A stretch of DNA of 64,000 bases, taken from contig NC_134398.1 of NCBI RefSeq assembly GCF_050003625.1, positions 18,178,997-18,242,996 on the forward strand, in the 5' to 3' direction. The translations under genes were made by a program, and so were the position numbers. Source of the stretch: Haematobia irritans. Taxonomy: Eukaryota; Arthropoda; Insecta; Diptera; Muscidae. Positions 1-10,690 of the stretch are shown here, one piece after another. Position 1 is the first letter of the stretch; each line of letters begins with the position of its first letter. Below the pieces are notes generated by a model. It did no database searches and was not told the origin of the DNA. It was given only the letters and a program-made list of their open reading frames with translations.

Positions 1-172
1 ATTTCGTTTGTAACACATCGAAATATTGCTCTAAGAGCCCATAAAGTATATATATATATTCTGGGTCGTGGTGAAATTCTAAATCACGCTAAATTCCCAA
101 CGAAACAAGCTATCGACTTGAAACTTGGCACAAGTAGTTGTTATTGATGTAGGCCATATGGTATTGAAAATA
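1..172 (+). mobile_element. TATACCC family A, 5' end fragment
   Basis: This matches the leader of the family A elements at 2165 and 9008: the run from 'TAACACATCGAAATATTGC' through 'ATCGACTTGAAACTTGGCAC' to the site after which tandem units normally start. The TATACCC hairpin lies before the window. After about 172 it changes directly into a minisatellite array. The stretch between the hairpin-proximal part and 'ATCACGCTAA' is shortened. It has no coding capacity. Confidence 0.8.
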
Positions 173-174
173 GA

Positions 175-1680
175 ATTTTTTTTTAAATTTTATTTTTATA
201 GAAAGTTTTGTCAAAATCTAGTTCTACAAAAAATGCCTTCAAATTTGGTTGGTTAAAAGCTACTCTTGTAGGCTTGTCAACGCATGGTTTTAAGTTGAAA
301 TCGAAACAGCAATAATGAAATTTTATAGAAAATTTCTTCGGGATTTTATTTTATAAAAAATATGAACGAAATTTTATGGCTATACGAAATGTCGTTAAAA
401 TATTGGTTTTATAGAAAACTTATTCGAAATTAAATTTCGTCGAAATTTTACTTGTACAGAAAATTTCGTAAAAATTTTATTTTTATAGAAAATGTTGTAA
501 TATATAAATATTTTTATTTTAACAGAACACTTCTTCGAAATTTTATTTTTATAGAAAATTTTGTCAAAATTTCATTTCTAAAGAAAATTGCGTCGAAATT
601 AATTTTTTATAGAAAATACTGTTGAAATTTCTTTAAATATTCTTTAAAAAATTTTAAAAAATATATTTTTATAGAACATTTGTTCGAAATTTTATTTTTA
701 TAGAAAATTTCTTCACAATATCTATGCAAAATTTCTTCGAAATATCTATACAAAATTTCTTCGTCAAAATATGAAATCTTTACATATCTTTATATGAAAG
801 TTTCGTCGATTTCTTGTCAACAATTCGTCGATTTTTTTTTATAAAAAATTTCGTTGAAAGTTTATTGATATAGAAATTTATTTTTATTGAAAATTTCGTC
901 AAAATTTGTTTTCTTTACAAAATTTCGTAAAATTTTATTTTTACGGAAATGTTTGTTGAAATTTTATTTTTATAAAAAAGTTCGTTAAAATTTGTTTTCT
1001 ATACAAATTTTTGTAAAAATTGTATTTCTATGGAAATTTAAACATATTTTTTTACGCAAATGTGCTCAAAATTTTATTTTTATAGGAAATTTCATCAAAA
1101 TTTGATTTCTATAGAAAATTTCGTCGAAATTTTTTTTTTGTAGAAAAATTAATCAAAATTTTATTTTTGTAGAAAAATTCGTCGAAATTTTATTTTTGAA
1201 GAAAAATTTGTCGAAATTTTATTTATATAGAAAATTTTGTAGAAATTTTATTTTCGTAGAAAAATTAATCGAAATTTTATTTTTGTAGAAAAATTCGTCG
1301 AAATTTTATTTATATAGAAAATTTCGTAAAAATTTTATTTTTGTAGAAAAATTATTCGAATACTTATTTTTGTAGAAAATCTCGTCGAAATTTTATTTTT
1401 GAAGAAAAATTTGTCGAAATTTTATTTATATAGAAAATTTCGTAGAAAATTTATTTTTGTAGAAAAATTAATCAATTGTTTGTTTTTAAGAAAATTTCAT
1501 CAAAATTTGATTTCTATAAAAAATTTCGTAGAAATTTTATTGTTGTAAAAAAATTAATCGAAATTTTATTTTTATAGACAATTTCATCAAAATTTGATTT
1601 CTATAGAAAATTTCGTAGAAATTTTATTTTTGTAGAAAAAGTCGTCGAAATTTTATTTATATAGAAAATTTCGTCATTAA
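175..1680 (+). repeat. 29-bp palindromic minisatellite array, CG variant, forward
   Basis: Degenerate head-to-tail units alternate a TTTCGTCGAAA-type palindrome with ATTTTATTTTTATAGAAAA. Many units carry TTTCGTCGAAA where other arrays carry TTTTGTCAAAA. Homogeneity is low (many indels and TTTCGTAGAAA forms), so the array is old. No gene is seen in it. Confidence 0.9.
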
Positions 1681-1833
1681 CCGATCCTATTCAAAGTTAG
1701 CAAAATGCAGCCTTCTGTGGTATCAACCAAATATAAAAATATCAATCAAATCGGTTAAGATTTATATGTAGCTACCATATATATATGCATCGGCCGATTT
1801 TCCGAAAATTGGCCATAATACTCTTAACTATTA
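1681..1833. other. Short spacer with degenerate repeat-like sequence
   Basis: This 150-bp AT-rich spacer contains 'CATATATATATGCATCGGCCG', resembling decayed TATACCC-type internal sequence. I see no gene or clear element. Confidence 0.4.
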
Positions 1834-2063
1834 CACGCAGAGAAGGAATATGATCACCTTATTTTATTTTTGTATGGTGACCATGTAACATGTTTGTCAC
1901 AAAAATGTTATTTTCTCGTCAAATATAACGTGCTTGCCGAAATCAGATACATGATTTCCGAGAAAATAACATGGTTGCGAAAACCATGTTACATGGTCAC
2001 CACCCAAAAATAACATTTTGCTCTTAAAACATGTTTGAGGTGATCATATTCCTTCCCTGGTTG
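1834..2063. mobile_element. Palindromic TA-flanked MITE, copy 1
   Basis: The ends are near-perfect inverted repeats (CACGCAGAGAAGGAATATGA at the left; the right end reads inward as CAACCAGGGAAGGAATATGA). A TA dinucleotide flanks each side (1832-1833 and 2064-2065), as in Tc1/mariner-type insertions. Most of the element folds back on itself through 'ACCATGTTACATGG'-type arms. A longer copy lies at 58812-59061. This copy lacks roughly 20 bp of the left arm. Confidence 0.85.
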
Positions 2064-2164
2064 TAACCACTTTTCTTAAAATTTAAATGTATTAGCCGAA
2101 TATAACGCTCGATTTGCATAAATTTGGCTACATTACCCACATTTATTGAGCGATTTCCACTTTT

Positions 2165-4562
2165 TATACCCTCCATCATAGGATGGGGGTATATTAACTT
2201 TGTCATTCCGTTTGTAACACATCGAAATATTGCTCTAAGACCCCATAAAGTATATATATTCTGGGTCGTGGTGAAATTCTGAGTCGATCTAAGCATGTCC
2301 GTCCGTCCGTCCGTCTGTTGAAATCACGCTAACTTCCGAACGAAACAAGCTATCGACTTGAAATTTGGCACAAGTAGTTGTTATCGATGTAGGTCGGATG
2401 GTATTGAAAATGGGCCATATCGGTCCACTTTTACGTATAGCCCCCATATAAAGGGACCCTCAGATTTGGCTTGTGGAGCTTCTAACAGAAGCATATTTCA
2501 TCCGATCCGGCTGAAATTTGGTATATGGTGTTGGTATATGGTCTCTAACAACCATGCAAAAATTGGTCCACATCGGTCCATAATTATATACAGCCCCCAT
2601 ATAAACCGATCCCCAGATTTGGCTTGCGGAGCCTAAAAGAGAAGCAAATTTCATCCGATCCGGCTGAAATTTGGTACATGGTGTTGGTATATGGGCTCTA
2701 ACAACCGTGCAAAAATTGGTTCACATCGGTCAATAATTATATATAGCCCCCATATAAACCGATCCCCAGATTTGGCTTGCGGAGCCTCAAAGAGAAGAAA
2801 ATTTCATCCGATCCGGCTGAAATTTGGTACATGATGTTGGTATATGGTCTCTAACAACCATGCAAAAATTGGTCCATATCGGTCCATAATTATATATAGC
2901 CCCCATATAAGCCGATCCCCAGATTTGGCTTGTGGAGCCTCTAAGAGAAGCATATTTCATTCGATACGGCTGAAATCTGGTACATGGTGTTGTTATATGG
3001 TCTCTAACAATCATGCAAAAATTGGTCCACATCGGTCCATAATTATATATAGCCCCCATATAAACCGATCCCCAGATTTGGCTTGCGGAGCCTCAAAGAG
3101 AAGCAAATTTCATCCGATCCGGCTGAAATTTGGTACATGATGTTGGAATATGGTCTCTAACAACCATGCAAAAATTGGTCCACATCGGTCCATAATTATA
3201 TATAGCCCCCATATAAACCGATCTCCAGATTTGGCTTGCGAAGCCTCAAAGAGAAGCAAATTTCATCCGATCCGGCTGAAATTTGGTACATGATGTTGGT
3301 ATATGGTCTCTAACAACCATGCAAAAATTGGTCCACATCGGTCCATAATTATATATAGCCCCCATATAAACCGATCCCCAGATTTGGCTTGAGGAGCCTC
3401 AAAGAGAAGCAAATTTCATCCGATCCGCCTGAAATTTGGTACATGATATTGGTATATGGTCTCTAACAACCATTCAAAAATTGGTCCACATCGGTTCATA
3501 ATTATGTATAGCCCCCATATAAACGGATCCCCAGATTTGGCTTGCGAAGTCTCCAAGAGAAGCAAATTTCATCCAATCCGGTTGTAATTTGGAACATGGT
3601 GTTAGTATATGATCTTTAACAACCGTGCCAGAATTGGTCCATATCGGTCCATAATTATATATAGCCCCTATATAAAACGTTCTCCAGATTTGACCTCCGG
3701 AGCCTCTTGGAGGAGCAAAATTCATCCGATCCGGTTCAAATTAGGAACGTGGTGTTAGTATATGGTCTCTAGCAACCATACCAAAATTGGTCCAATCACA
3801 CAAAAATTGGTCCACATCGGTTCATAATCATGGTTGCCACTCGAGCCAAAAATAATCTACCAAAATTTTATTTCTATAGAAAATTTTGTCAAAATTTTAT
3901 TTCTAGATAAAATTTTGTTAAATTTTTATTCGGATCATAATAAAATTTTCATCATTGTCAAAATTTTATTTCTATAGAAAATTTTGTGAAAATTTTATTT
4001 CTATAGAAAATTTCGTTCAAATTTTATTCGGTTCATAATCATGGTTGCCACTCGAGCCAAATTTTATTTCTATAGAAAAAGATTTTATTTCTATAGAAAA
4101 TTTTGTCAAAAGTTTATTTCTATAGAAAATTTTGTTAAAATTTTATTTCCGTAGAAATTTTTGTCAAAATGTTCTTTCTATAGCAAATTTTGTCAAAATT
4201 TTTATTTCTATAGAAAATTTTGTGAAAATTTTATTTCTATAGAAAATTTTGTTAAAATTTTATTTCTGTAGAAAATTTTGTCAAAATTGTATGTCTACTT
4301 TGTCAAACTGAATTATATACGTATTGGATCGATCTTTTTTGATTTAATGTATACCACGTATGGACTTACATACAATTTAGAAGATGGCGTTAGGAGGTTT
4401 TAAGATACCTTGCCATCGGCAAGCGTTACCGCAACTTAAGTAATTCGATTCTGGATGACAGTGTTTAGAAGAAGTTTCTACGCAATCTATGATGGAGGGT
4501 ACATAAGCTTCGGCCTGGCCGAACTTACGGCCGTATATACTTGTTTTATTAATGGGCTCAAT
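2165..4562 (+). mobile_element. TATACCC family A element, near full length, with 153-bp tandem units
   Basis: It starts with a near-palindrome (TATACCCTCCATCATAGG then its complement), followed by a leader with GTCCGTCCGTCCGTC. Tandem units of exactly 153 bp follow: 'TCCGATCCGG' or its variant recurs at 2501, 2654, 2807, 2960 and 3113. The tail holds a perfect palindrome TTCGGCCTGGCCGAA, then ACGGCCGT and TATATACTTGTTTT. It is non-coding. Two subterminal hairpins, internal tandem repeats and T-rich insertion flanks resemble Helentron-associated (HINE/DINE-1-like) elements; that classification is inference. A minisatellite block is lodged between the units and the tail (3826-4310). Confidence 0.8.
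3826..4310 (+). repeat. 29-bp minisatellite block with CATGGTTGCCAC end, internally duplicated
   Basis: It begins with CATGGTTGCCACTCGAGCC, the same terminal sequence as the element at 15970-17282, then runs into forward 29-bp units. The start, with 11 bp of host sequence ('CGGTTCATAAT'), is repeated about 200 bp later near 4020-4060, so part of the block has been tandemly duplicated. No matching right terminus is seen, so this is a truncated TIR element inside the family A element. Confidence 0.7.
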
Positions 4563-4565
4563 ATT

Positions 4566-5159
4566 AGAGGCATATACAGAAAAAAAAGTAAACTATTTGA
4601 TGGGAAATATAAACTATCTCGTGCGAAAATTGAACTAAATTGTATTCCAAATTTTGAGATTAATTAAATTAACTTAAATTAAATTAAAATTTTCTTTTAA
4701 CTATCATTTACGAAATGCATCCTTTTCGAAAAAAAAAAAAATGAAATGAATGAAAGAAAACATCTTAGGTGGGATATCATTACCATTTTAACCACGCCGT
4801 AATTCATACTTACTATAGTGTACGAAACACTTCTTCTGCATTAGTTAGCATTGAACTTATTTCTAGGTCGTTGAAATTTTACTGGCATTTGGTTCATAAT
4901 TGTTTTGAGACATACTTGAAATAAAGAAAAATTAGTTGGGCTGGGGAAAAGTTCTTACAAAATTTTAAAAATGAACTAAAACAAAATAAAATGTTGGCAA
5001 TAAATACAAATTAATTTTAACATCAGTTTTACAACTAAATTTTTTGCTGTGTACTAATTCTGTAGATGTAAGTTTCAGTATAGCGTGCAATATGAGAAAT
5101 TTCTGTTCATATTGAGCAGATAAAGCTCGCGTGTTTCTATCAATTCAGTAAAGGTGTTT
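4566..5159. other. No gene seen
   Basis: AT-rich sequence with an A-run near 4727-4741. I see no coherent coding frame, RNA gene or clear element. Confidence 0.5.
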
Positions 5160-5168
5160 TAGGCTTTG

Positions 5169-5536
5169 GAGCCACCGTGGTTCAATGGTTAGGAGCCACC
5201 GTGGTGCAATGGTTAGCATGCCCGCCTTGCATACACAAGGTCGTGGGTTCGATTCCTGCTACGACCGAACACCAAAAATTTTTCAGCGGTGGATTATCCC
5301 ACCTCAGTAATGCTGGTGACGTTTCTGAGGGTTTCAAAGCTACTCTAAGTAGTTTCACTGCAATATGGAACGCCGTTCGGACTCGGCTATAAAAAGGAGG
5401 TCCCTTGTCATTGAGCTTACAATGGAATCGGGCAGCACTCAGTGATAAGAGAGAAGTTCACCACTGTGGTATCACAATCGACTGAATAGTCTAAGTGAGC
5501 CTGATACATCGGGCTGCCACATAACCTAACCTAACC
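5169..5536 (+). mobile_element. tRNA-derived SINE (GAGCCACCGTGG family), complete, TSD TAGGCTTTG
   Basis: The head has pol III-like boxes: an A-box region around TGGTGCAATGGTTAGCATG and a B-box GGTTCGATTCC. The body contains 'TTCAGCGGTGGATTATCCC' and the tail ends in repeated CCTAA units. The 9-bp direct repeat TAGGCTTTG flanks it (5160-5168 and 5537-5545), typical of LINE-mediated insertion. The first 24 bp are tandemly duplicated. The last ~75 bp match the 3' tail of the LINE at 7677-9003, the presumed source of reverse transcriptase. Confidence 0.9.
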
Positions 5537-5545
5537 TAGGCTTTG

Positions 5546-6494
5546 ATATAGTCGGACCAGCCCGAATTTTCACTTTACTCAAATTGTCTTTAGTATAATG
5601 ATACTTTAAAGTGACGCACATTCTATCGTAAAATTGCAATGTCAGTTTTAAACTAATGACACATTTTCCCATTTCCATAAATGTCATTAAATATGTCCTA
5701 TAATTTTTCTTTTTTTGCCACAGAGGTTATCACCTTCGAATTAACTGCAATTTCTTTCTTTGATTGACATAGGGTATGAATTAATTGATATTGCATTTTG
5801 ATGTTTGCCTTCAAAGGTTAATTTATATGGAATATACAAGATAGTCCATGTTTGGTATCGAGAAGTCTGCCGATGAAGTCCTTTCAGGTCGAAACGTTTC
5901 AATCCCCAATAGCCTTCATTTGAATTGTAAGCATGAGAAATCCTATACTATCGTGAGATGGTGAGAGGGAATTATCACTACACTCCCTCAATCACATAGA
6001 GCAAAGCAAAGGGGCGGGGGGTTAGGCATCCTGCTGACTGGTAAAACCTATTTTTTAATGGCTTTTTCATGTTTTGCTTCTTTGATATACTCAGCACAGA
6101 TATTTCCCATTTCTTCGTTACATTCTAAGCCTTTGGATATTTGGGTACATATATGTATGCATACACATACACACACATACTCGTACACTAAAGGCTATAT
6201 CTATATACACTTACACCATATCCTTACTCCAGTAACACATTCTGTTCTCAGACATACTTATGATTGCAATATACTCCAAAATTGCTGAGGTTGAAATGGC
6301 CTTTGGTTGAAAAGGAAAAAAAAATATGATTTAAAATGAGCCTACCAGTATAAAATATAGGTAGAAGTGTAGCAGGAAAACGATAACAACCTCCAAGGGT
6401 AAGTGAAGCGTAAGATTTTTCAAGGATTTAATAATGTCAAAGGTGGCTGATGGAAAATCTGTTTCATACATCGAGCGAGCGAATGAAGGAAGTT
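5546..6494. other. No gene seen; short CA-rich microsatellite
   Basis: The sequence looks unique apart from a CA-rich stretch near 6165-6185. Several open frames here are short and compositionally random. No convincing exon. Confidence 0.5.
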
Positions 6495-6502
6495 ATGATT
6501 AT

Positions 6503-7403
6503 CAGGGATGGAAAACGCAGTACTATAGTACTTTTTTCAATACTTTTTCACTCCGGTCGTACCGTTGTACCCCCGCGAATTATTTAGTACCTTTTGGGTA
6601 GACATTTTTGCGCCGATATCAGATTTATGGTACAATAGCTTTGATATTAAAATATTTTGTGAAAGCCTATATCAACTTTATTTGCTAATAGTCTTTTACA
6701 AATTTGGCAAAACAGAAAAAGTTCATGCGGGAAGAACAAAGGAAAACACGATTTTATTGATTTTGAAGAACGTTTTAGTCGAAAAAAGCATGCGATTCTA
6801 TATTATCGATTTTTTATTTTGGTAGAAAATTTTGTCAAAAATATGTTTCTATCTAAAATTTTTGCAAAATGTTATTTCTATAGGAAATTTTGTCAACATT
6901 TTATTTCTATTGAAAATTTTGTTAAAATTTTATTTCTATAAAAAAATTTTGTCACAATTTTATTTCTATAGAAAATTTTTGCAAAATTTTATTTCTATAG
7001 AAAATTTTTGCAAAATTTTATTTCTATAGAAAATTTTTGCAAAATTTTATTTCTATAAAAATTTTTTGCAAAATTTTATTTTTATAGAATATTCTGTCAA
7101 AATTTTATTTATATAGAAAATTTTGTCAAAATTTTATTTATATACAAAATTTTGTCAAAATTTTATTTATATAGAAAATTTTGTCAAAATTTTATTTATA
7201 TAGAAAATTTTGTCAAAATTTTATTTATATAGAAAATTTTCTCAAAATTTTATTTTATAGAAATTGTTTCAAAACTTTATTTCTATAGAAAATTTTGTCA
7301 ATAATCTTCCAGTGGAATTTTTGTTGAAATTTAGTAAAAAGTACCTTTTCGATCAAAAAATACCTTCTTTGTACCTTCTTAAAAATTGTATTTTCCATCC
7401 CTG
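6503..7403. mobile_element. Non-autonomous hAT-type element with internal minisatellite
   Basis: The TIRs are CAGGGATGGAAAA at both ends. A perfect 8-bp duplication ATGATTAT flanks it (6495-6502 and 7404-7411); an 8-bp duplication is the hAT signature. The interior holds a forward 29-bp minisatellite at 6825-7310 plus about 320 bp of unrelated left-arm sequence. There is no transposase. It directly shows that the minisatellite can travel inside a DNA transposon. Confidence 0.9.
6825..7310 (+). repeat. 29-bp minisatellite inside the hAT-type element
   Basis: About 16 units of the TTTTGTCAAAA / TATAGAAAA type. A homogenised sub-block at roughly 7090-7250 has almost identical units with TTTATATAGAAAA, suggesting a recent local expansion. 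Confidence 0.9.
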
Positions 7404-7512
7404 ATGATTATTGGCTTCGTTAAATCTCTCGAAATCTGAAGGAAATGAAGAATTTTATACAGGGTGGCTTATATGTAATGCAACAAAGGAAAGCCCTATA
7501 TTTTATTAATTT

Positions 7513-7532
7513 TTATACCCTCCACCATAGAA

Positions 7533-7566
<34 letters not shown>

Positions 7567-7676
7567 ATATTAACATTGTCATTCCGTTTGTAACACATCG
7601 AATTATTGCTCTAAAACCCCATATATTCTAAGTCGTGGTGAAATTCTGAGTCGATCTAAGCATGTCCGTCCGTCTG
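7513..7676 (+). mobile_element. TATACCC family A, 5' fragment with 33-nt G run
   Basis: It has the family A start (TATACCCTCCACCATAG), but the G-stretch of the hairpin has grown to 33 consecutive G (7533-7565). The leader continues to 'CATGTCCGTCCGTCTG', where the LINE 3' tail begins. Confidence 0.8.
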
Positions 7677-9003
7677 TAGGTTAGGTTAGGTTAAAGTGGT
7701 AGCCCGATTAAGATTCAGGCTCACTTAGACTATTCAGTCCATTGTGATACCACATTAACTAAAAGTACCTATTACATATGGGCACTTCTAGTTTTAACCG
7801 CTGAACCGCTTCTCGATTATTTTCTTCTGTTGAACCAACCAGATTGTTCCAAAAACATTAGCAGACTGCTTAAGTTAATGTTTGCCAGGTCCGCCAGTAA
7901 TCTGAAGTTATATGTCCCTAAAATTTATATACGCCTTACACAAAATACAGGACACTCACAAAAGAGGTGTTTTATTGATTCCTTTTCCTCCGCATTATGA
8001 CAGCTCATACAATAGTCATTACACTTCGCGCCAATAGTTTTTGCAAAATCGCCTATCAGGCAGCGACCCGATCTAGCAGATATCAGGAGTGATATCTGGC
8101 GTCTCGAGAACACTAGCATATCTAGTGTGCGGTTTAAGTTTAAATGGGGCCATATTTGCTTGGTGTCGTTACAAGCCTTGCAATTCTCCCATCGAACATT
8201 TGCCATCATGACAGCCTTCTCACGCAGTAAGAGCTTCCAGGTAGCCGGAGGTATATCAACAGATTCTAGTTCCCCTGGAGTATGTAAGGTAGTTCCTTGC
8301 TAGCTCATCTGCTTCGCAGTTCTCCGGTATGTTCCTATGGCCAGGCACCCATATTAGGTGAATATTGTGCTGCTCAGCCATCTCATTGAGAGATTTGCGG
8401 CAGTCAATGGCCGTTTTCGAGTTGAGGAACACAGAGTCCATGGATTTTATTGCAGGTTGACTGTCTGAGTATATATTAATGCCAATATTGCTTGAAGCAT
8501 TACTTCTCAGCCAATTCACCACTTCTTTTATTGCTAATATTTCAGCCTTAAAAACACTACAGTGATCAGGTAATCTTTTCGCTATTCGAAGTTCCAGATC
8601 ATTAGAATATACTCCGAAACCCAATTGTCCATCCAATTTAGAGCCATCGGTATAGAAATCTATATATCTTTTATTCCCCGGGGTCTGTGTACACCACGCC
8701 TCACTGTTGGGAATTAGAATCTCAAACTTTTTGTCAAAAAGTGGTCTCGCCAAAGTGTAATCCACCACGTGACCGTAACTTTTTGCCGACCACAGCGATA
8801 GCTCGCGCAACCGCACAGCCGTTGTTGCAGCTGGTTGTTTGTCTTGCTGAATGCACCTGAGATACACAAGCACGCCATACGCTGAAATTTGTCTAGACTT
8901 CTCGGCTGGTGAAGTGCCGGCCAGCAGACTATAACACCATATAGCATTATAGGTCTAACCACTGCCGTGTATAGCCAATACACAATTTTTGGTTTTAGTC
9001 CCC
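7677..9003 (-). mobile_element. 5'-truncated non-LTR retrotransposon (RNase H-containing, Loa/I-like)
   Basis: Only the 3' part of the LINE remains: the end of the reverse transcriptase, an RNase H domain, a cysteine-rich C-terminus and a ~140-bp 3' UTR ending in CCTAACC repeats. The left end abuts a broken family A element; the right end stops 5 bp before another family A hairpin. 5' truncation is normal for LINE insertions. The 3' tail is shared with the GAGCCACCGTGG SINEs. Confidence 0.9.
7817..9003 (-). pseudogene. LINE ORF2 remnant: RT end, RNase H, Cys-rich domain
   Basis: The reading (right to left) opens with 'WLYTAVVRPIMLYG', typical of the RT thumb region in RNase H-bearing insect LINEs. 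The RNase H domain follows at 8256-8873. Its catalytic residues are all present: D in YTDGSK, E in AEILAIKE, D in YSDSQ, D in CEADELA, plus the preceding VPGHR histidine. A cysteine/histidine-rich tail (CMSC...HLFCEC) is encoded at 7925-8209. Three lesions are visible: a frame break near 8830 consistent with a small deletion, a frameshift near 8285-8292 after ELARN, and an in-frame TAA at 7925-7927. Translation resumes past that stop to a natural stop at 7817-7819 (after 'WFNRRK'). Reverse transcriptase and ORF1 are missing. RNase H rules out Jockey/CR1-type elements; Loa versus I clade is undecided. Confidence 0.9.
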
Positions 9004-9007
9004 ACTT

Positions 9008-10682
9008 TTTATACCCTCCATCATAGGATGGGGGTATATTAACTTTGTTATTCCGTTTCTAACACATCGAAATATTGCTCTAAGACCCCATAAAGTATAT
9101 ATACTATGGGTCGTGGTGAAATTCTGAGTCGATCTAAGCATGTCCGTCCGTCCGTCCGTTCGTCAAGCTAACTTCCGAACGAAACAAGCTATCGACTTGA
9201 AACTTGGCACAAGAAGTTGTTATCGATGTAGGTCGGATGGTATTGAAAATGGGCCATATCGGTCCACTTTTACGTATAGCCCCCATATAAAGGGACCCTC
9301 AGATTTGGTTTGTGGAGCCTCTAACAGAAGCATTTTTCATCCGATCCGGCTGAAATTTGGTACATGGTGTTAGTATATGGTCTCTAATAACCATACAAAA
9401 ATTGGTCCATATCGGTCCATAATTACATATAGCCCCCATATAAACCGATCCCCAAATTTGGTTTGCGGACCCTGTAAGAGAAGCAAATTTCATCCGATCC
9501 GGCTGAAATTTGGTACATGGTGTTAGTATATAGTCTCTAACAACCATGCAAAAATTGGTCCACATCCGTCCATAATTTTATATAGCCCCCATATAAACCG
9601 ATCTCCAGATTGGACCTCCGGAGCCAGTTGAAATTTGGTACGTGGTGTTAATATATGGCCTCAAACACCCATGAAAAAATTTGTCGAAATCGGTCCATAA
9701 TTATATATAGCCCCCATATAAACCGATCCCCAGATTGGACCTCCGGAGCCCCTTGTAAGAGCAAAATTCATCCGATTCGATTGAAATTTGGTACGTGATG
9801 TTAGTATATGGTATCCGACAACCATGCAGGAATTGGTTCATATCGATCCATAATTATATGTAGCCCCCATATAAACCGATCCCCAGATTTGACCTCCGGA
9901 GCCTCTTGGAAGAGCAAAATTCGTCTGATTCAGTTGAAATTCGGGACGTGATGTTAGTATATGGTATCCAACAAACATGCAGGAATTGGTTCATATCAGT
10001 CCATAATTATATATAGCCCCCATATAAACCGATCCCAGATTTGACCTCCGGAGCCCCTTGGAAGAGCAAAATTCATCCGATTCGGTTGAAATTTGGTACG
10101 TGATGTTAGTATATGGTATCCAACAACCATGCAGGAATTGGTTCATATCAGCCCATAATTATATATAGCTCCCATATAAGCTGATCCCCAGATTTGACCT
10201 CCGGTGCTTTTGGAGAAGCAAAATTCATCCGATCTGGTTGAAATTTGCTACGTGGAGGTACATTGTGCTAGTATATGGCCGTTAACAACCATGTCTAACT
10301 AGGTCCATATCGGTCTATAGTTATATATAGCCCTCAGATAAATCGATCCCCAATCACACAAAAATTGGTCCATATCAAGCTCATTATTGTATATAGCCCC
10401 CAGCGACCCCCATACTTCAATTCTGGCTCTCTAAGTACCGTGCAAAAGTCCATATCGATTCGTAATTATTTGTAGAGTTACCTATACATACCTTTTTGTC
10501 TATTATATACCCCGTATGGACTAACTCACAATTTAGAAAAATATGTTAAGAAGTTTTAAGATACCACAACCCAAGTAATTCGATTGTGGATGACAGTCTT
10601 TCGTAGAAGTTTCTACGCAATCCAAGGTGGAGGGTTCATAAGATTCGATCTGGCCGAATTTACGGCCGTATATTCTTGTTTT
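9008..10682 (+). mobile_element. TATACCC family A element, full length
   Basis: It has the 5' hairpin TATACCCTCCATCATAGG, the GTCCGTCCGTCCGTTCGTC leader, and at least seven tandem units of 153 bp or shorter derivatives (two consecutive sites at 9351 and 9504; the next, at 9629, carries a 28-bp deletion). The tail ends TCTGGCCGAATTTACGGCCG then TATATTCTTGTTTT. The tail palindrome is mutated on its left arm. It is non-coding. Confidence 0.85.
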
Positions 10683-10690
10683 GATTGTAG

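Noticed and set aside
2358..3140. Open frames with repeated SNNHAKIGPHRS-type segments on the plus strand and GAIYNYGP-type on the minus strand
   Set aside because: Both strands are open over the same tandem units, and copies elsewhere contain stops and indels. Treated as repeat translation, not a gene; the shared 51-residue period is reported as a question.
7677..7690. AGGTTAGGTTAGGTTA resembling the insect telomere repeat TTAGG
   Set aside because: It is the end of the LINE/SINE 3' tail, present in the same position in several copies, and Diptera lack TTAGG telomeres.
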